Positions 32,701-42,105 of a stretch of DNA of 64,000 bases are shown here, piece after piece. Every line of letters starts with the position of its first letter. Within the stretch, counting starts at the first letter, position 1. The stretch is from Cyanophora paradoxa. Lineage: Eukaryota; Glaucocystophyceae; Cyanophorales; Cyanophoraceae. The notes beneath the pieces were generated by a model. The model ran no database searches. It had not been told where the DNA came from and worked only from the letters and a program-made list of their open reading frames with translations. Where the stretch lies: contig QPMI01000232.1 of the NCBI GenBank assembly GCA_004431415.1, positions 42,802 to 106,801 of the forward strand, read 5' to 3'. A program made the translations under genes and the position numbers.

Positions 32701-35463
32701 CGGGCCCTCCTCTACTACCTGCGGGCCCTGCAGGCGGCCCTGCGCGAGGGCCTCCTCGCCGAGGCGGTGGCCCTCGGCGAGGCCGCCTCCGAGATCGTGC
32801 ACGGCCTGCCCCAGTTTGCCCACCTCCGCCGCCGCGGCTCCCACTCTTCCTCCTCCTCCTCCTCGGCCGGCGGCAGCATCGCCGGCGGCGGCGAGGCGCA
32901 GGGCCCCGGGAAGGAGGGCGGGAGGCCGTCCTTCTGGGCGCGGCTCTGCGGCGGCGGGTCGCGGGCAGCGGCGGGGGCGGGCGGAGCGGGCGGGGCGGCG
33001 CCCCTCGCAACGGCGCGCAGCGTGGCGGGCGGCGGCGGCGGCGGCGGGGCGGAGAGCGACGCGGCGTCGGCGCTGGGGCGGACGCACTCGCTGGCGACGG
33101 CGCCCTCGGGGCGCACGGAGGCCGGCGAGCGGGCGGCGGCGCAGGCGCGCACGGCGCCGGGCCCCGCGCAGCTGCGCGTCGCGGCCGCCGACGCCCTGCG
33201 GTGCCTGGGCGAGGCGTACCGGGACCGGGCGAGTACGGCCGCGCCGCCGCCGCCTACCGCCGCTCCGTCTCCGTCCTGGGCGTCGTCCTCCCGGCCCGCG
33301 GCCTCGCCCTCTCGCTCGCCCTCCGCCGCGGCCTCCTCGCCGAGTCCTGGCGCCTCTGGCGCACCGGCTCGCTGGCGCGGGCCTCCCAACCGGCCCTGCC
33401 GCCCCCGTCCCTCAACGTGCCCACCCCGGAGCCGCGCCCCGGCCACCCGGGCTCGTCGGCCTACTTCCGGCCCCCCGCGGAGCAGGCCGTGTCGGCCGCC
33501 GCCGACGAGACCCCGGCCCGCAGCGGCGTCCTCTCGTTCACGGTCAGCTTTGCCAGAAGATTCGCGGCGCCGCGGGGGCGCCTGACCGGGCGGGGGCCTC
33601 GCGCGCAGGCCGAGTCGGAGGCGACGGTGCCCTCGCTGCCGGCCATCGTGACGAACCCGTCGCTGCTCGCGCTGGGCGGGCCCCCGCCCTCGCACGCCCG
33701 CGTCGGCTCCCGCGACCCCTCCATCGTCGGCGTCGTCGCCGCGCGCAGCTCCTCCGCCGGCGCCGCGCCGCCGCCGGTGCCGGTGCCGCAGCCGCCGGGC
33801 CCGGCGCTGGGGGAGGGGACGGTGGCGGTGCTGGCGCTGCTGGGCCTCTCCGAGGTCGCCCTGCTCCTCTCCGACGTGCCCCTCGCCAACCTCGCCGCCC
33901 TCGCCGCCGTCAACGCCCACCTCGCCGCGCCGCCCGCCGCCCCCGCCGCCCCTCCCGCCCCGGCCCCCGCCTCGGGGCCGGCCCCCGGGAGGCGCACGTG
34001 GACCTGCCGCTGGCGATGGCGTACGGGGCCGGCGTCTGCGCGCGCCTCGGGCGCTTCCGCCGCAGCGAGGAGCACGCCGCCTTCGTCGAGCGGCGCCTGG
34101 ACGAGGGCGCCGCCGCGCGCCCCGCCCGCTGCGCCCTCGCCCTCGCCGCCTCGTACCACGTCCGGGGCCTCCTCGCGCGCGCCGCCGCCGCCGCCGAGCG
34201 CGGGCGGGGGAGCTCGAGGGGGGCGAGGAGGGCGACGCGACGCTCGTCGTTGGCCTCGAGACGTACGGCGCCGTGGCGACCGTGACGGGCCTCCTCGAGC
34301 CCAACTGCCTCGAGGCGACCCTCGGGTCCTTCGCCGAGGCGCTCGCCGGCCTCCGCGCGCGGCACGGCGAGACGGCGGCCCCGAGTACCTCTCCCTCCCG
34401 ACCCGCGTCGCCCTGCTGCTGCTGCGGGGCGCGGCGGAGGAGGCCGGCGCGCTGCTGGACGCGGCGATCGCGCACTACCCGTCGGTGCGGCGCCTCTTCA
34501 GGGTCCCCGAGCCGCGGCACCGGCGGCCCTCGCTGGGGACGGCCTCGGGTGGCCGGCGGGGGCGCCCTCGCGGCGGCAGTCGCTGGACGGGGCGCGCCGG
34601 CGACGCACCGGCGGCGGGGCTCGGCGGCGGACGCGGAGCTGCCGCTGCCGCCGGCGACGAGCCGGCGCCTCTCGACCCGCAGGCGAACTTCCACGGCGAG
34701 GACTCGCACGCCTCCGACGCCGTCATCCAGGTCCCCTCTTTCTCCTTCTCCTCCCCTTTATTTTCTGAGGGCGGGGCGGGGCAGATGCTGGCCGGCCCGG
34801 CGGCGCGGGCGAGTCTGGAGGCGGGGGACGCCGAGCGCGCCCTCGAGCTCGTCGAGGAGGGGCTCCGCCTCCTCGAGACCCGGGTTCGAGCCCCGCCGGG
34901 GCCCTTTCTTATCATTGGCGCGGCCTGACGGGCGCCTCGCAGGAGTCGCTGCCGGACTACGCGCTCTTTCACGTACGTGACCTGGCGCACGCGGCCCTGG
35001 CCCTCGCCGAGGCCGGCGACTCCGGCTCGCTGCGCCGGCCCGTCCCGGGCCCCGACCTCGTCCGCCGCGCCCTCGCCGCCCTCGAGAAGGCGGCCCGCGC
35101 GGTGGCCCACGGCCCCGCCGCCCTCGCCCTTTTCCAGGGGCGGGCCCTGCTCTGGCGGGGCCGCCGGGGGCGGCGGCGCGGGCGTGGCGGGGCGGCCTCC
35201 GCGCCGCCGAGCGCCACGGCTGCGCGATGGACGCGGCAATGCTCCGCGTCTGCCTCGCCTCGCTCGAGCCGCGCGGCGGCCCGCGGCGCGAGCCGCCCCT
35301 CGCCGCCGCCTGCGCCGCCCTCGAGCGGGTCGGGCTCGTCGCCCCGGCGGCGTGGGCGCGGCGCGTGCAGGCCGGCGCCCCGGCCTTCGGCGCGCCCGAG
35401 GGCCTCGCCGGCGCCGCCAGCGAGGGGCCCGACTCCCGCTCCGTCGACGGCCCCGCCCCCTGA
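23702..35463 (+). CDS. Soluble adenylyl cyclase (ADCY10-type), giant multidomain
   Basis: The start is ATG at 23702. Cyclase domain 1: FIPASVARAAAEGPLEVPGG, LLFSDVSGFVALMQKYTSAH (metal Asp), HGGDLVSFHGDAIL (second metal Asp). An insert of about 400 Gly/Ser/Pro-rich residues (25200-26400) interrupts the start of domain 2: YRFVSVIFVRLLGIELLF, KYDGFIRQVTFEDK, IAAFGVPPAHGPDDAYRATL, SVVGNEQRSDFSILGDVV, ASLGSVALKGVAAPVPVFRP. Then comes an ATPase module: VVGRDRELRALLGHVEALAA, Walker A EGQAGVGKT (split by a GC-AG intron, 28738-28795), Walker B KLVLLEDCHLFD, LTTRPSRDF, GHPYFISQ, IRRIDRLTTVQQMVLKVCSV. The C-terminal half is helical and TPR-like, ending at 35463. Soluble adenylyl cyclases make cAMP and are activated by bicarbonate and calcium, often near cilia. 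Between about 33230 and 34560 the frame changes several times without introns; these look like one-base errors in G runs. Confidence 0.9.
26403..26459 (+). repeat. CCCCG pentanucleotide tandem repeat
   Basis: About eleven copies of CCCCG in an intron of the cyclase gene, between the disordered insert and the rest of cyclase domain 2. Shorter CCCCG arrays occur at 19377-19400 and 48172-48195. Confidence 0.85.
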
Positions 35464-36084
35464 GCCCCCCGCCCCGCCGCCTCCCTTTCATTCAGAGTGC
35501 CTCGGGCCAGAATAGGGCTCTCTTAACGCCGATTTCTCCCTTTTCGAGTGTCCCGAGTTCGAATTTAGGGCGAGCGCTGCCTGGCGCCCTCTGCTTCGGG
35601 GCGCCAGCCGCTGAGCCGCTCTGCCGTAGTATTTGCAGAGCATGCCTTTCTTCTGCGTCGTATAAAATATGCGTGGCCTGCGTTCGCGGCCCGCTTAGTG
35701 GACTCGTCGTCCAGATTATTTTCGCCGCTTGCTTAGTTGACTCGGTTGTCCAGGTTATTATTTCAAGCATCCTTTAGTCGATTCCAGATTATTTGGGGTT
35801 TTGAAACTATCAGACTCTTGAAATCATTGACTCTGATATAACTAAAGCTGCAGCTGCCCCCAATCACCGCGGCACGTCGAGGCCCCGAGCTCGAGGCGCA
35901 TATTGCGCGCTGAACTTGTACGTCTGCGCAGTTGCCGAGCTCGCCGAGACCATCGCGAGCCTGCGCACGCATGCACATACACATGGGTCCGGATCAAATG
36001 GATCCTATCGATATCCGGATCCCAAGAATCTTTTAATTTTTTTGCGCATCCATCTCCGCGTCCGGCCCACTTCCTAGTATACGT
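35464..36084. other. Spacer between the cyclase gene and the retrotransposon
   Basis: No exon seen. GC falls compared with the cyclase gene. Palindromic hexamers (GGATCC, GATATC) are present near 35990-36020. It probably contains the cyclase 3' end and host flank of the insertion. Confidence 0.5.
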
Positions 36085-36145
36085 GTATGGCTGCCACGGC
36101 AGCCTTGCTTACAGCAAGCTAAGCACAACATGTCTTGTCATGAAG
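36085..36145. repeat. Split repeat A1 (left end of the element)
   Basis: This 61-bp sequence begins GTATGGCTGCCACGGCAGCC and ends TCTTGTCATGAAG. It is identical to A2 at 39903-39963. It contains the hairpin GGCTGCC-AC-GGCAGCC, a plausible recombinase site or RNA fold. Confidence 0.92.
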
Positions 36146-36553
36146 TGAAGGTCTAGATTCGCGCTTGCCAAAGCCGCGAAGCTAAGATCATGACTCGCTC
36201 GCTCACAAGAAGGGCAAGCTGCAACTGCGCTCGAGGACATCAGCTAGCGCACGCTGCAGAGTGAGTCTTGCGGACGTAGAATGATTGAACATTAGTGATC
36301 AATTGTTGATCAATTATTCATCAAAAGATATCAATGGTTGGCACTAACAATGGCTTAAAGATGACTGAAGGCATAGTAAACAATGGGCATTGCTAACACA
36401 CATTGAAAGCGGCTAAGCAAAGCCGCTCGAGCGGCTAGGGAACAAGCCGCTCAGCAAGTTACACAGCTTGCCCTCGCTTGTGAGCGAGGGAGACAAGCGC
36501 CGACAGCACAGCAAAGGCGCACAACTGCGAAGCAAGACTCTAAGACTAGACAA

Positions 36554-37553
36554 TCAACTACTGCGCCGAGTACGCGCGACTTGCTGCCGACATGACTGCA
36601 GCGAAGCTGACGGGCCAGCGTAACGAGCACCAGGCCTAGCCATGAGCGCAGCCAAGGGCGGGCGCTCAGCAGAATCGATATAGCGTCGGTAGACCGCTGA
36701 CAACAAAGACCAGCGACCAACCGCTTGAACAAGCTCTTCAGGCACGCCCGCAGCAGCCAGAGCAGTAGCTCCACCGCGACGCAAGCCATGAGGTGTGATA
36801 CCAGTGGCGTCCAAGCCCGCCGCGTCAAATGCGAACCGGAGAACATAGGCCACGGTCTGAGCTGACAGAGAACGAGCTGCGTCCGAAGCTGCCCAAAAAG
36901 AGGTGCGCCCGGATCCGCGAGCGCTAGAGTCCGCAAGTAGGTTCGAAACCAGAACACCGGACAGATGACCGACTCTGGGACGGCGCCCAAGACAACTTGC
37001 GCGCCTTGGCGACGACGATCGGTCTTGGAACCGGCAATGAAGAGCACGACGCGATCCGCGCGGATGGACACATCTTGCCGCCGGAGTGCCACGATTTCGC
37101 CACGCCGCAACAGGCCAAAGAAACCGGTAAGCAACATCACAAGGGCGCGAAGGAGCTTGTTTGAGGGGAACGAGCGTAGGTACGAGCAATCGCCTCCAGG
37201 TGGACGGACGTGACCAATGCAGATTGCTTTGCTGGTTTTCCACAAAGTCGGGCGATTCCTTGCAATGTTTGCAGCACAAGGGGGTGAGCAAATGCAGTAG
37301 TAGGCAACATCCTCTGCCTTGTCTGATGTAGCAGAGCAGAGTGACACTGGTCAATTGCTGAGAGACCGTACTCTTCATCAGCAAGAGCCACCAGCAGTGT
37401 TGCGACGCCAGAAGCTGTTGGTGGCCAGGCTGGAATGCAGTGAACCGCGCAATGGCCTTCATAGAGGACGACCCAGCGGGCGTAGAGGCTTTGGGTTCGC
37501 TCGCTCACAGAGTTTGTTCTGTAGAAAGTGACCCGGTTGAGCAGATCAGCCAT
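36554..37553 (-). pseudogene. Tyrosine recombinase of the element, frame broken twice
   Basis: Reads from 37553 (MADLLNRVTFYRTNSVSERT) as a phage-integrase-like core. The core-binding region is in frame 1, YLRSFPSNKLLRALVMLLTG and LLRRGEIVALRRQDVSI (catalytic Arg region) in frame 2, and DATGITPHGLRRGGATALAA (H-x-x-R) plus AVYRRYIDS (nucleophile Tyr) in frame 3. The frame changes near 37170 and near 36890, each by one base. The enzyme family makes and resolves a circular DNA intermediate in DIRS elements. Either the copy is inactive, or the sequence carries two single-base errors; all catalytic motifs are otherwise present. Confidence 0.82.
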
Positions 37554-37708
37554 ACGAGCACCTGCATCACCAGAGTCAAGGGTATGTCAGACTACATTTC
37601 TTCTTCTTCTTTTTAAAGCCCCCACTCAAGCTTTCTATCCCTGTTGCTGGACAAAGTAAGCTGAGCAGAGATGAGCAGGAGTTGAATTCTGCAGCAAGAG
37701 CCTTCAAT

Positions 37709-39673
37709 CTACTCCCACGACACATAAAGAGCAACAAGAATCCAGGAAGGTAACTGTGCCGAGCGAGGCCCGCGATAGCACACGTCATATGCTGGGCCAA
37801 GCACCATTGCAGGTGCACGCAAGGCAAGCTGCAACTGTGGCCACCATGGAGCTGAGGGCCACTGAGGGACAATAAAAACTGCCGAGGCCCTACACTGGCG
37901 GACATGTGACACAAGGTGCAAGAGGACATTTGGGTCCGGAAAGACGTAATTACGAGCACCACGCCAGGTTGCTGTAAAGCAATCATATCCTTCAGCATGT
38001 CGATCATTCAAATCAATGGAAAAGTATCGATTTAGGTGAGTGTTGGCTGATGAGGCCATACGATCAATATCAAAAGGTCCAAATGTCCGACTGACCATGG
38101 CAAAATACCCAGGTTTCAAAGAGTAGTCGGCGGGGTAAAAGTAGCGACTCAAAGCATCGGACCACTCATTGTCAACACCAGGAATGTGTTCTGCTTCAAT
38201 GCTGATGCAATTGAGCAGAGCAATATCCCAAATTGCTGCTGCAACTCGGCAAAGGTATTCATGTCTTCCGCCACCATTGTTGATGTAGGCCACAGTCACT
38301 GTGTTGTTCGAGCGAACTAAGATGTTCTGATTGCGCAATAAACCTTGATAGTGCTGCATAGCGCGAAGCACTGCCATTAACTCGCGCCACGACGAAATTT
38401 GCTGAGCTTCTTCTTGGTTCCACAGGCACTGGAATGGGGCAGGCTCAAGCTCCCAAGCCACAGGTTGAGCATCACCAATTCGGGTAGTGATCCAGGCTCC
38501 TGCACCAACATGGCTTGCATCCGTAGTCAACACAAAGAGCCTTTCAGGCCGAATAGGGCAGCGGCCATTGTATCGGTGGATGTTGGCCAGCCACCACTCA
38601 AGTTCCCGACGAGTCTCATTGGTGAGCTCCACTGGATGATTCCAATGCCATTCTCTTGCCACGACATTGATGTATCGAAAGAGGGACCTGGTCTTGATGC
38701 GAGCTGGAGCCAAGCCCCGTGCCATGGACACAAGGGTGCCGGCGACCTTGGCCATTTCACGTGCAGATGCTGATTTCTTTTTCTTCAGAAGCCCTTTGAT
38801 CAAAGCAAGCAGACGACCAAGCTTGTCTTGGGGTACTTCAAACAACATGCGGGCGGAGTCCACTATGAAGCCCAAGAAAGCCACCGACTGTGCTGGGGTG
38901 AGCTCAGATTTGCTGTTGACCACAAGCTTGAGGGCAGCAAATGTTTTGAGGACGAAATCCCGCAATTCACAGGCCTTCTCGTAGGTTGGAGCAGCAAACC
39001 ACCAGTCGTCAACATAGTTCACCACGAAGATGCCAAAGCGGCGGAAGTAGTTGACCACTTGTCGCATGATCTTGACGAATGCAAACGGTGAGTGCTTGAG
39101 GCCGAAGGGCAAAACTGTGTACACATAGAATTTGCTGTCAAACTCAAAGCCCATGTTCCGCCAGTCTTGCGGTGAGACTGGCACGTGGTGGTATCCAGAT
39201 TCAAGGTCAATAGTGAACATGTACCAGCCTTGGCGCAGCATGGCTGCAACATGCTCAAGAGTCTCATACTTGAAGGGGATGTCCGGAAGGCCTTTATTGG
39301 TAGGCCGGCCATCCCAGATGAGCCGCAACTTGGATCCAGTCTTCTTGGGCACCACGGACAGTGAGCAGACAATGTTCACTTGAGCTTCTTCAACTTCTCT
39401 GATCGCTCCCGTGCGCAAAAGCTTCTGAATTTCGGTTCTCACAAAGTCCTGATGGTCCACAGCCGCAGACTTGTGGTTGGCCCGGCGCTCTGCTGGCAGC
39501 CGCCTCGCTCCTGACAAAGGGAAACCACGCAAGATCCAGTTGAGCACGACATCATTGGCTCCAATCGCTCTCCACTGTTGGACTGCAGCTTGAATGCAGG
39601 ATGCAACAAAGCCTCCTGCAAAGTGAGGTGAGGCCTTGCATTGGCAGACATGCCCAATTATCGCGGTGCCCAT
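37709..39673 (-). CDS. Reverse transcriptase-RNase H polyprotein of the element
   Basis: One uninterrupted 654-residue frame. RT motifs in order: VVPKKTGSKLRLIWDGRPTN (about 108-127), FTIDLESGYHHVPVS, VLPFGLKHSPFAFVK, then the catalytic NYVDDWW at about 219-225. An RNase H domain follows with TTDASHVGAGAW (first Asp), SWRELMAV (Glu) and LVRSNNTVTVAYINNGGG. The C-terminal part, HIPGVDNEWSDALSRYF and DPNVLLHLVSHVRQC, is typical of DIRS-order RT-RH proteins. No integrase or protease domain is seen. It copies the element RNA to DNA. The intact frame contrasts with the broken recombinase. Confidence 0.92.
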   Translation of the reverse strand: MGTAIIGHVCQCKASPHFAGGFVASCIQAAVQQWRAIGANDVVLNWILRGFPLSGARRLPAERRANHKSAAVDHQDFVRTEIQKLLRTGAIREVEEAQVNIVCSLSVVPKKTGSKLRLIWDGRPTNKGLPDIPFKYETLEHVAAMLRQGWYMFTIDLESGYHHVPVSPQDWRNMGFEFDSKFYVYTVLPFGLKHSPFAFVKIMRQVVNYFRRFGIFVVNYVDDWWFAAPTYEKACELRDFVLKTFAALKLVVNSKSELTPAQSVAFLGFIVDSARMLFEVPQDKLGRLLALIKGLLKKKKSASAREMAKVAGTLVSMARGLAPARIKTRSLFRYINVVAREWHWNHPVELTNETRRELEWWLANIHRYNGRCPIRPERLFVLTTDASHVGAGAWITTRIGDAQPVAWELEPAPFQCLWNQEEAQQISSWRELMAVLRAMQHYQGLLRNQNILVRSNNTVTVAYINNGGGRHEYLCRVAAAIWDIALLNCISIEAEHIPGVDNEWSDALSRYFYPADYSLKPGYFAMVSRTFGPFDIDRMASSANTHLNRYFSIDLNDRHAEGYDCFTATWRGARNYVFPDPNVLLHLVSHVRQCRASAVFIVPQWPSAPWWPQLQLALRAPAMVLGPAYDVCYRGPRSAQLPSWILVALYVSWE

Positions 39674-39741
39674 CTAGCACTGCTACAGCTGATGGTCCAT
39701 GCAGCCGCTGGCTTGAAGATGGTGACACGCGAACGGGAAGA

Positions 39742-39902
39742 AGCTTAGAGGCCTTGGCTGCGAAGCAAGACTGAGGCTTGTACCCCAGGGGCGCACTTAT
39801 AACTTGTAAGTGCGCCCCTTGTACATATGTGCGTAAGCAAGGCTGCCTTTATTTGGCAGCCATACACTGCCCTATGCTACGCTGACGCTCACATAGGTTC
39901 GA
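39742..39902. repeat. Split repeat B1 (internal)
   Basis: 161 bp, equal to B2 at 41789-41949 except GCTACG versus GCTACA. It carries a perfect 12-bp-stem hairpin (GGGGCGCACTTA / TAAGTGCGCCCC) and a second stem (GGCTGCC / GGCAGCC). It abuts A2 with no spacer. Confidence 0.92.
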
Positions 39903-39963
39903 GTATGGCTGCCACGGCAGCCTTGCTTACAGCAAGCTAAGCACAACATGTCTTGTCATGAAG
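39903..39963. repeat. Split repeat A2 (internal)
   Basis: Identical to A1 over 61 bp. The B1-A2 junction at 39902/39903 represents the joined ends of the element, as expected of a circular-intermediate template in split-repeat elements. Confidence 0.92.
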
Positions 39964-40601
39964 AATATAAGAGTGAGCGTGTCAATGTGCTTGTTGGTTC
40001 AAGTCTTGAGCTCACATGCACACACAGTGCCACAATGCACCCACAGTGCCACAACACATTTGCACAGGCATGGACTTTCTGGATGAATGCGCCAACCTGC
40101 GATATCAGCGGGAACAGTTGGCATCATGGAATCTTCGTACCCTTGTGTACTCCTCACCTGCAAAATGCACTAGGTTAATTTCAGAGCGCCCAGTATGCGA
40201 TAGCGACACACGGGAAGGCCGGAGGGGGCCAGGAGCTCGACAGCCAGCAGCACTCCTGACCTGTGCTGGAAACAGGTCAGTTGCCGGGAGTCAGCTGGGG
40301 CTCTGCCAGGTTGGAGTCATCCAGACGGCAATATATGCCACTAGCATTGAAAAGAAAAGTAGACTACAATCACAGTCACACTTCACAGTGTTAACACATG
40401 CAAATGCACACAGGACCAATGCATAAAGCCACAGCATGCCGGCGCCACCACGGCTGGTAATGACTATGCCGCACCCGGCCACAATGCCGCACCCGGCCAC
40501 ATGTACACCATCACATGAAATGGAAGCATAATACATGTATTGCATGTTTAGGGAAGCATACACGCACACTCTAGATCTTCTGAAGACTGCACTTGCATAT
40601 G

Positions 40602-41782
40602 CTAGCAATACTTATGCTTGCAAGAACACACCGAAACACTAGTATCTAGCGAAATGCGAAACGAAAACTGCGCGTCCACACAAGGGCGCGCACGTCTACT
40701 TGGGGGGTCGCGCCAGCCGGGGCGCGGCTCGTTCGGGCAATCCTTCACGACATGCCCGGGCTTGTTGCAGCGGAAACACATCCCGCTGTTGCGCTGCGAC
40801 GGCGGGCGATCGCGGCCCTGGTGCTGGGGCCGCGGGTTGGCGTGCTGCACATACGGGCGCCCGCCGGCGGCCTCCGGGCCAGCAATGTTGAGCGCGTGCG
40901 CCAGCGCCGCAGCCGTGCCCCGATACTCCTCTGGCACACCTGCCAGCCGCTCGGCAAGCTTGTCGCCGCCCTTGTCGCGAATGTCGATCCGCTTCCGGAG
41001 CTCGTCGAGGATTTTGAGGCTCTGCTTTACGTGATCGTAGCACGCAGTGCACGAAGAGCATCTCTTGAGCTGAAACTTAAGCTGCGATAGCTGCAGGGCA
41101 AGCTCACGAAGCCACGGGTTTTTGAGCTGCATAGCCTCATGGTTGTCTTTCTGCTGCTCGCCGAGCTGCTGCTGCTGCTGCTCTTGAAGCTTGATGACCG
41201 CGCTATCTATCCCACGCTGAAGTAGCTCAGCCCACGCTGGCGGAAGCGCACCCGCTGCCGGTTTGGTCGACGTTGGGGCAGTCGAGTTGCCAGCGGGTAC
41301 AGCATAAGGGCCTTGAAGGTGACGGGTGAAGCCGGTTGACGGGCCAGCCGCGCCCGGATCCACTTGCGCCAAGTTCGGAAAGTTGCGCGCAGCCACTTGC
41401 TCTTCCTCGTCGTAGGCGCCACCGAACTGCTCACGCTGTGCCAGTCTAACGGCAACGTCGTCCTCAGGTTCATCTTCTGGGTCGGACTGCTGCTGGTCCG
41501 GATCCGGCGACACGGCTTTCTCCTTGCCTTTGCGAGATCGCGTCGGCGGAGGTGCAGGCTGCTCCTCCTCCGCACTGTCGTTGGCCGGAGCTTGAAGACG
41601 AGATGACGACCTCCGGGCCTGGGCGCGGGGGTCGTCGCCGTCTTGGGTTTGGCCGACTTGCGCGCACCAGTGGCCGTTGACTTGCGTTTCTGCGCCGCCT
41701 CGGCACAGGCGACGAGCAGAATGATGGTCAAGACGACTACGAACAGAGGGGCCCACGATGGGCTCCTCCGCGAGCGAGCCAT
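40602..41782 (-). CDS. Gag-like protein with a zinc knuckle
   Basis: The main frame from 41756 to 40602 encodes an acidic, Gln-rich protein (KLQEQQQQQLGEQQ) with a helical segment (LKILDELRKRIDIRDKGG) and a C-terminal CCHC knuckle, CFRCNKPGHVVKDC, which binds nucleic acid in Gag proteins. A second frame starting at 41782 begins MARSRRSPSWAPLFVVVLTI followed by ILLVACAEAAQKRK, which looks like a signal peptide. It would need a one-base shift near 41615 to join the main frame. About 640 bp without a gene separates its stop from the internal repeat A2. Confidence 0.82.
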
Positions 41783-41788
41783 GACCTC

Positions 41789-41949
41789 AGCTTAGAGGCC
41801 TTGGCTGCGAAGCAAGACTGAGGCTTGTACCCCAGGGGCGCACTTATAACTTGTAAGTGCGCCCCTTGTACATATGTGCGTAAGCAAGGCTGCCTTTATT
41901 TGGCAGCCATACACTGCCCTATGCTACACTGACGCTCACATAGGTTCGA
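41789..41949. repeat. Split repeat B2 (right end of the element)
   Basis: 161 bp matching B1. The match ends at TAGGTTCGA (41949), which marks the right boundary of the insertion. It lies directly upstream of gag in the coding orientation and is therefore a candidate promoter or leader. Confidence 0.92.
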
Positions 41950-42105
41950 ATACGTACTCGAACTCGAACTCGGGCCTTTCCGAGATTTATTTCAGAACCT
42001 TTGCGCCGCTAGCGCTCAGCGGCCTCTTCACAATTCTAAGAACAGCAATATAGTACATGTACAGGCATTCACGCAGAATAAGCGACTACCGTAGTACGGC
42101 CAATC

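Larger units (their letters stand above)
36085..41949 (-). mobile_element. DIRS-order tyrosine-recombinase retrotransposon with split direct repeats
   Basis: A 5.9-kb insertion of visibly lower GC than the host genes. It has the order A1 (36085-36145), B1 (39742-39902), A2 (39903-39963), B2 (41789-41949): B1 and A2 abut exactly, A1 equals A2 over 61 bp, and B1 equals B2 over 161 bp with one mismatch seen. That is the split-direct-repeat arrangement of PAT/Ngaro-type elements. The coding strand is minus: gag with a zinc knuckle (41782-40602), reverse transcriptase-RNase H (39673-37709) and a tyrosine recombinase (37553-36554). There is no DDE integrase, and the split direct repeats are not plain LTRs. 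Unusually, the internal repeat lies between gag and RT instead of next to one end. Confidence 0.92.

Noticed and set aside
32715-34709. 664-codon minus-strand open frame
   Set aside because: Low-complexity antisense of the cyclase tail. Its length follows from scarce stops at high GC, not from coding.
36554-37553. Bacterial or phage integrase
   Set aside because: The recombinase motifs are real, but the adjacent RT-RNase H, zinc-knuckle Gag and split direct repeats place it in a eukaryotic DIRS-order retrotransposon.
36085-41949. LTR (Gypsy or Copia) retrotransposon
   Set aside because: The repeats are A1, B1A2, B2 and not two identical LTRs. No DDE integrase or protease was found, and a tyrosine recombinase is present.
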